Source: JAWLGW01 sp964569055 (GTDB lineage: Bacteria > Planctomycetota > J058). From it: DNA of 6,011 bases. The translations under genes and the position numbers were made by a program. The stretch is taken from positions 1 through 6,011 of the forward strand of contig CAZMSZ010000434.1 of the NCBI GenBank assembly GCA_964569055.1. Direction: 5' to 3'. Under the pieces are notes generated by a model. The model made no database searches, was not told the origin of the DNA, and saw nothing but the letters and a program-made list of their open reading frames with translations. Below are positions 1 to 6,011 of this stretch, one piece after another (position 1 is the first letter of the stretch; each line of letters begins with the position of its first letter).

Positions 1-500
1 ACTGCCACGACGAGGTGGCGGCGGGCGCCGCGCAGGTCGCCTGCTGCGCGTGCCGGGCGTGGCACCACCTCGAGTGCGCCGACGCGCACGGCCGGTGCAG
101 CGCCTGCGCGCGGCCGTTCGTCAGGCCCGCGTTGGGCCGCGTGCGCGTGCGCGCGCGGGGCGAGCCGCCGCCGGGCGCGCGCGCCGGGACGCGCTGCGCC
201 GCGGCCGCCGTCGTGGCCCTGGTGGCGTTCGGCTACGCGCGCCTGGTGCGGCCGGCCTTCCTCGAGGGGTTCGCGAACGTGGGGATCGAGCTGCCCTGGC
301 ACACCGAGCTCGCGCTCCAGCGGGAGGGGCCGCTGCTCGTGGCGCTCGTCGTGATGCTCCTGCTCCACGCGGGGTCGCTCGCGGCGAGCCCGCGGCGGCT
401 GCGGCTGGACGCGGCGGCCGCGCTGCTCGTGCTGGGCGGGACCTTCGCCACGATCGTGGCCCTGTTCCTGCCGCTGCTCGGGTTGTTCGAGCGCCTCTGA
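1..500 (+). CDS. RING-like zinc-finger membrane protein, 5' partial
   Basis: The reading frame is open from base 3 to the TGA at 498-500, so the gene is probably cut by the window start. A GTG at 15 could begin a 161-residue protein, but the four codons before it (C-H-D-E) look like part of the zinc-binding motif and argue for an upstream start. Numbering from that GTG, Cys10-x2-Cys13, His17/His18, Cys21 and Cys28-x2-Cys31 follow, a spacing like the prokaryotic RING-finger families. A basic, Pro/Arg-rich linker (about 38-60) comes next. Three hydrophobic stretches (about 61-78, 105-124 and 131-157) look like membrane segments. The inferred layout is a small metal-binding head tethered to the inner membrane. 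Its function is unknown; I infer a scaffold or protein-interaction role only from the fold. No partner is visible upstream, and the repeat-filled gap after it separates it from the next gene. Confidence 0.72.
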   Translation, partial: CHDEVAAGAAQVACCACRAWHHLECADAHGRCSACARPFVRPALGRVRVRARGEPPPGARAGTRCAAAAVVALVAFGYARLVRPAFLEGFANVGIELPWHTELALQREGPLLVALVVMLLLHAGSLAASPRRLRLDAAAALLVLGGTFATIVALFLPLLGLFERL

Positions 501-516
501 GCCGGCGGCACCCCGA

Positions 517-654
517 GAGGCTGTCGCGTACGAGGTCCAGTTAGGAATGAAGCGCAGAGGGCGCCGAGAGCGCAGAGATTCTCTGCGATCCCCGCGCCCT
601 CTGCGCTTCGTACTCAGCTTCGCTAGCCGAGGCGGTCTGCAATGCGACAGCCTC
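517..654. repeat. Nested palindromic intergenic element with 11-bp terminal inverted repeats
   Basis: GAGGCTGTCGC at 517-527 is the exact reverse complement of GCGACAGCCTC at 644-654. Inside lies a second, denser palindrome (549-609, listed separately). The hexamer CCGAGA occurs at 513-518 and again at 655-660. This could be a target-site duplication, though it overlaps the left inverted repeat by two bases and so may be part of the repeat itself. At 138 bp, with no coding capacity and a lower GC than its surroundings, the element resembles a MITE or REP-type intergenic repeat. A mobile origin is inference; whether it recurs elsewhere in the genome cannot be seen here. Confidence 0.6.
549..609. 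repeat. Perfect 16-bp inverted repeat built of 9-bp CGCAGAG units
   Basis: GAAGCGCAGAGGGCGC (549-564) pairs perfectly with 594-609. Within its loop, CGCAGAGA (571-578) pairs perfectly with TCTCTGCG (580-587) around a single central T at 579. The left arm is three 9-bp direct units, GCGCAGAGG, GCGCCGAGA and GCGCAGAGA (552-578). The right arm is three inverted counterparts (580-588, 589-597, 598-606). As RNA this would fold into a very stable hairpin. No T-run follows, so it is not a classical Rho-independent terminator, but it could still stop or slow transcription from the upstream gene or stabilise a transcript 3' end. Confidence 0.8.
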
Positions 655-677
655 CCGAGACCTGGGAGGCCCGAGTT

Positions 678-685
678 GCTAGACT
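678..685 (+). promoter_or_regulatory. Candidate extended -10 promoter for the sigma-54 activator gene
   Basis: TGCTAGACT at 678-686 contains an extended -10 TGn followed directly by TAGACT (680-685), matching TATAAT at four of six positions. No good TTGACA-like -35 element lies at the expected distance, which extended -10 promoters can tolerate. Transcription would start near 692, leaving a leader of about 37 nt that carries the Shine-Dalgarno at 715-720. The site lies inside the alternative longer reading frame from ATG 642, so if real it favours the later start. This is a motif match by eye only. Confidence 0.35.
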
Positions 686-714
686 CCGCCGGCCTGTCAA
701 CGGTGTTTGCACGC

Positions 715-720
715 GAGGGG
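715..720 (+). promoter_or_regulatory. Ribosome binding site that decides the GTG 729 start
   Basis: GAGGGG ends 8 nt before the GTG at 729, an ideal Shine-Dalgarno spacing. The competing ATG at 642 has only a weaker GAGGCGG (629-635) before it and lies inside the repeat arm. Confidence 0.6.
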
Positions 721-728
721 CTCGGCTC

Positions 729-3332
<2,604 letters not shown>

Positions 3333-3414
3333 GGCCGCTCCTGGGGAACGACGGCGGAATCCGGCACGACCACACCGTCGAGGCCATGGAGGTGCCACGA
3401 AGCGACAGCCACTC

Positions 3415-3430
3415 TGGCATTCCGATTGAT
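3415..3430 (+). promoter_or_regulatory. Candidate sigma-54 (-24/-12) promoter for the ABC exporter operon
   Basis: TGGCATTCCGATTGAT places TGGCA at -24 and TTG at -12, with exactly the 10-base gap between GG (3416-3417) and G-A (3428-3429) that sigma-54 promoters require. It matches TGGCACG-N4-TTGCW at 9 of 12 fixed positions. The -12 C is A, a real weakness. Transcription would start near 3441, about 69 nt before the exporter's CTG codon. The surrounding 3400-3470 stretch is visibly lower in GC than the genes. Its position directly after a sigma-54 activator gene makes the match more credible, but this is a by-eye call. Confidence 0.4.
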
Positions 3431-3509
3431 ACTCCCTGTTGATGTTCCGTGTCGTCTTCGAATCGTCGCGTGACCCGCCGCCTCATCGACGTCCAGCGAG
3501 ATCCCTCCC

Positions 3510-5702
3510 CTGAAGCGCGCCCTCCTCTTCGTCCTCCCCTACCTCCGGGCCCACCTCGGTCAGTTCCTGGCCCTGGTGGTCTGCACGATCCTCGCCGGCG
3601 CGGCGGAGGGCGGGCAGGCGTACCTGGCCGGGCCGCTGCTCAACCGCGTGCTCCTGCGGCGGGGCGACTCGGAGGGGGAGCTCGAGGACCGGGCGTTCGC
3701 GCCCGCGCAGGCGCGGCATGAGGCGGCGGTCGCGGCCGCGGTCGCGCAGGCCGAGGCGAGCGAGGCGGCCGCGCCGATCGACGCGCTGCCGCGCTTCGGC
3801 GGGCGAGCCGCGCCCAACGAGGCCTGGGGCGCGGACCCGCCGGCGCGGCTGCTCGAGCGGACCCGCTGGACCCTCCTGCGCACCGAGCGCGACCTCGAGC
3901 CCGAGGAGACGGCGGCCCGCCGCGAGCTGGCGGTGGCGGCGCGGCTGCAGCGCGCCGCGGGCGAGGCGCTGCTCGCCGCCCCGGGCCGGCTGACGAGCGA
4001 CCCGCAGGCGCGCGAGCGCGCCGCCGCGCTGTCGCTCGCCGCGCGCGAGCGGGCGCGCCTCGCCAGCTTCGTCTCGGCCTGGACCACCCTGCGCTGGATC
4101 CTCGTGGCCGGCATGGCGCTGGCCGTGTTGCTGGCGGCGATCCGCTACTTCGAGACCACCACCAGCCGCCTGATCGTGGCGCGGATCATGCTCGACCTGC
4201 AGGTGCAGGTCGTGAACCACGTCCTGTCCCTCTCCGCCGGGCAGCTCCTGGCGGGGCGACGGGGCGACCTGCTCAGCCGGCTCAACGTCGACCTCAACAA
4301 GACGGTGCAGGGGGTCGTGCAGCCGCTGACCTCGATGCTGCTGGTCCAGCCGCTCAAGATCGCGGTGCTGCTGACGATCGCCCTGCTGGTGGCGCCGGCG
4401 CTGTGCCTGGCGCTGGTCGTGATCGCGGCGCTGATCGTGCTGCCGGTGCGGATCGGCGGCAGGTTGATCCAGCGCGGGGCCGAGCGGCGCCAGACCGCGC
4501 TGGCCGAGGTGCTCGAGTCCTTCCACCAGCTGTTCGCCGGGGTGCGGGTGGTCAAGGCGTTCCGCCGCGAGCAGCACGAGCGGGCGCGGTTCCGTGAGCG
4601 CTCGCGCGAGGCCTACCGGGCCGAGAAGCGGATCGTCGCGCTGCGGGCGGGCGCGCGCAGCTGGCTGGGGCTGGTCAACGACCTCACCGTGCCCCTGGTG
4701 GTGCTGGCGGGCGGCTACCTGGTGCTCAACCGCACCCTCGCGCTCGACACCGGCACCTTCGCCGTGTTCGGCCTGTTGGTGGTGCTGATGTACCGCCCGA
4801 TCAAGTCCCTCGCCGCCGCCTGGACCACGCTGCAGGACGCGCTCCCCTCGCTGGAGCGGCTCGACGAGGTGCTCAGGCAGCGGCCGGCGATCGTGGACGC
4901 CGCGGGCGGCGCGCCGCTCGAGGCGCTGCGCGAGGGGATCCGGTTCGAGGGGGTCTCGTTCAGCTACGACGAGGGGCGGACCTGGGTCCTGCGGGACATC
5001 GCGTTCGAGGCGCCCGTGGGGAGCACGACCGCGATCGTCGGCCACACCGGGGCGGGCAAGTCGACGCTCATGGACCTGATCGCCCGGCACATCGACCCCA
5101 CGCAGGGCGCGGTGCGGGTCGACGGGCGCGACCTGCGCGAGGTGCCGCTCGCGAGCTGGCTCTCCCGCCTGGCCGTGGTCAGCCAGGCCACGTTCCTGTT
5201 CAACGCCTCGGTGCGCGAGAACGTCCGCTACGGCCGGCTCGAGGCGAGCGACGCCGAGGTCGAGGAGGCGGCGCGGATCGCGCGGATCCACGACGAGGTG
5301 CTCGCGCTCAAGGGGGGCTACGACTACGTGGTCGGCGAGCGCGGCGCCAAGCTCTCGGGCGGGCAGGCCCAGCGCGTGACCCTGGCCCGCGCGATCGTGC
5401 GCCGCCCGGCGGTGCTGCTCCTCGACGAGGCCATGAGCGCCCTCGACACGCGCACCGAGCGGCTGATCCAGGAGGCCCTCGACGAGGTGCAGCGGACCTG
5501 CACCACCTTCGCGATCGCGCACCGCCTCTCGACCGTGCGCCACGCCGATCAGATCCTGGTGCTCGACGCCGGCCGCCTGATCGAGCGCGGCACCCACGAG
5601 GAGCTCCTGGCCCGGGGCGGCCGCTACGCCGAGCTGGTGCAGCAGCTGCGCGACGAGCCGCCGCCGAGCCAGACCGGCCCCGTGCCGGAGCCGGGCGCGT
5701 GA
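3510..5702 (+). CDS. MsbA-type ABC exporter (fused permease-ATPase) with large TM1-TM2 insertion
   Basis: A half-transporter of 730 residues expected to work as an inner-membrane homodimer, using ATP to export or flip a lipid, drug or peptide; the substrate cannot be told. Likely TM segments are about 12-38, 187-215, 276-296, 297-317, 386-407 and 414-434. Residues about 50-186 between TM1 and TM2 form an Ala/Arg/Glu-rich, helix-prone insertion, far longer than the usual short extracytoplasmic loop and explaining a length well over the typical 580. The nucleotide-binding domain is intact: A-loop Tyr486, Walker A GHTGAGKST (511-519), Q-loop Gln559, signature LSGGQ (615-619), Walker B VLLLDE (Asp639, Glu640), D-loop SALD (643-646) and H-loop His671. 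Start: the frame opens after the TGA at 3471-3473 and has no ATG, GTG or TTG before GTG 3576, which would cut off TM1. CTG 3510 gives LKRALLFVLPYLRAHL, a normal exporter N-terminus, and only 1 of the 22 codons from 3510 to 3575 ends in A/T. The Shine-Dalgarno before it is weak (GAG, 3498-3500). Confidence 0.92.
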   Translation: MKRALLFVLPYLRAHLGQFLALVVCTILAGAAEGGQAYLAGPLLNRVLLRRGDSEGELEDRAFAPAQARHEAAVAAAVAQAEASEAAAPIDALPRFGGRAAPNEAWGADPPARLLERTRWTLLRTERDLEPEETAARRELAVAARLQRAAGEALLAAPGRLTSDPQARERAAALSLAARERARLASFVSAWTTLRWILVAGMALAVLLAAIRYFETTTSRLIVARIMLDLQVQVVNHVLSLSAGQLLAGRRGDLLSRLNVDLNKTVQGVVQPLTSMLLVQPLKIAVLLTIALLVAPALCLALVVIAALIVLPVRIGGRLIQRGAERRQTALAEVLESFHQLFAGVRVVKAFRREQHERARFRERSREAYRAEKRIVALRAGARSWLGLVNDLTVPLVVLAGGYLVLNRTLALDTGTFAVFGLLVVLMYRPIKSLAAAWTTLQDALPSLERLDEVLRQRPAIVDAAGGAPLEALREGIRFEGVSFSYDEGRTWVLRDIAFEAPVGSTTAIVGHTGAGKSTLMDLIARHIDPTQGAVRVDGRDLREVPLASWLSRLAVVSQATFLFNASVRENVRYGRLEASDAEVEEAARIARIHDEVLALKGGYDYVVGERGAKLSGGQAQRVTLARAIVRRPAVLLLDEAMSALDTRTERLIQEALDEVQRTCTTFAIAHRLSTVRHADQILVLDAGRLIERGTHEELLARGGRYAELVQQLRDEPPPSQTGPVPEPGA

Positions 5703-6011
5703 CGGACGGCGAGCGGGCCGGGCCCCTGCTGCACATCACCAGCGCGGAGGCCTGGGCCGCCGCGCAGGCCGCGGGCGTCTACGCGCCGCCCAGCCTGGCC
5801 CGCGAGGGCTTCGTCCACCTCTCCACCCCCGCGCAGGTCCTCGCCACCGCCGCCCGCTACTACGCCGGCCAGCGCGGGCTGGTCCTGCTGCGGATCGACG
5901 CCCCCGAGGCGGCGGGCGCGCCGCTGCGCTGGGAGGACGTCGGCCACGGGGTGTTCCCGCACCTCTACGGCCCGCTCCCGCTGGCCGCGGTCAGCGCGGT
6001 GCTCCCGTTCG
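5699..6011 (+). CDS. DUF952 family protein, 3' partial
   Basis: Begins at GTG 5699, whose bases overlap the exporter's TGA (GTGA, 5699-5702), with GGAG at 5687-5690 eight bases upstream. It is therefore almost certainly co-transcribed and translationally coupled with the exporter. The 104 visible residues carry the family hallmarks: LLHITSAEAW near the N-terminus (His12, Trp19), then a Pro-x-Ser-Leu-x-x-Glu-Gly-Phe-x-His-x-Ser pattern (about 30-42), LVLLRID (61-67), RWED (77-80) and FPHLYGPLP (86-94). DUF952 proteins are usually about 110-120 residues, so little is missing beyond the window edge. As I recall, structural classification places this family in the ADP-ribosylation fold, but no reaction is established. 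No signal peptide or membrane segment is seen, so it is probably cytoplasmic. Any functional link to the exporter is inferred from the overlap only. Confidence 0.85.
   Translation, partial: MTDGERAGPLLHITSAEAWAAAQAAGVYAPPSLAREGFVHLSTPAQVLATAARYYAGQRGLVLLRIDAPEAAGAPLRWEDVGHGVFPHLYGPLPLAAVSAVLPF

Noticed and set aside
549..609. Rho-independent terminator for the first gene
   Set aside because: The hairpin is strong but no T-run follows it and it is embedded in a larger symmetric element, so I list it as a repeat with possible terminator activity rather than a terminator.
663..680. A second sigma-54-like pair (TGG and TTGC) before the activator gene
   Set aside because: The gap between GG (665-666) and GC (678-679) is one base too long, and sigma-54 spacing is strict. 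The extended -10 reading fits better.
3393..3419. TGCCA / TGGCA inverted repeat as an activator binding site
   Set aside because: The arms are only 5 bp with a 17-bp gap, and the right arm is the -24 box itself. This is too weak to call an operator.
3442..3513. A 23-codon leader frame before the exporter
   Set aside because: About 9 of 23 third positions are A/T, unlike local genes, and no Shine-Dalgarno precedes the ATG. I mention it only as a possible coupling leader and do not annotate it as a gene.
3483..5597. A 704-codon open frame on the - strand opposite the ABC exporter
   Set aside because: Its product is a low-complexity His/Arg/Gln/Pro-rich chain with no recognisable domain. Long antisense frames arise automatically opposite genes with nearly all-G/C third positions, and the + strand frame has every ABC motif.
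5624..5962. A 112-codon - strand frame opposite the exporter end and the DUF952 gene
   Set aside because: It has no domain similarity and lies antisense to a clear DUF952 frame with a good start and ribosome site.

Overview
The window is very GC-rich (about three quarters G+C by eye, with almost every third codon position G or C). It reads as chromosomal DNA from a high-GC, signalling-rich bacterium. A forkhead-associated (FHA) domain on a sigma-54 activator, a RING-like zinc finger on a small membrane protein and short CGCAGAG-type intergenic palindromes all suggest a Planctomycetota or Myxococcota-like lineage. That placement is inference; no 16S or other marker gene is present. All four genes lie on the + strand, and I see no RNA gene, CRISPR array, phage gene or transposase.

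Layout. (1) 1-500: the 3' part of a small membrane protein with an N-terminal RING-like cysteine/histidine cluster. (2) 501-728: a gap holding a nested palindromic repeat (517-654) with 11-bp terminal inverted repeats, then a candidate extended -10 promoter (678-685) and a Shine-Dalgarno sequence (715-720). (3) 729-3332: a large sigma-54 enhancer-binding protein with domain order FHA - degenerate GGDEF - GAF - AAA+ - Fis-type helix-turn-helix. (4) 3333-3509: a gap of lower GC with a candidate sigma-54 -24/-12 promoter at 3415-3430. (5) 3510-5702: an MsbA-type ABC exporter half-transporter with an unusually long insertion between TM1 and TM2, apparently starting at a CTG codon. (6) 5699-6011: the 5' part of a DUF952 protein overlapping the exporter by 4 bp (GTGA), cut by the window end.

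How they may work together (inference). The FHA domain suggests that the activator responds to threonine phosphorylation by a Ser/Thr kinase. The GAF domain and the catalytically degraded GGDEF domain would be further sensory inputs. The sigma-54-like promoter between the activator and the exporter suggests that the activator switches on the exporter-DUF952 pair. The exporter substrate cannot be read from the sequence. The FHA/GGDEF-like/GAF/sigma-54 stack, the large extracytoplasmic exporter insertion and the nested palindrome are the parts most worth a second look.
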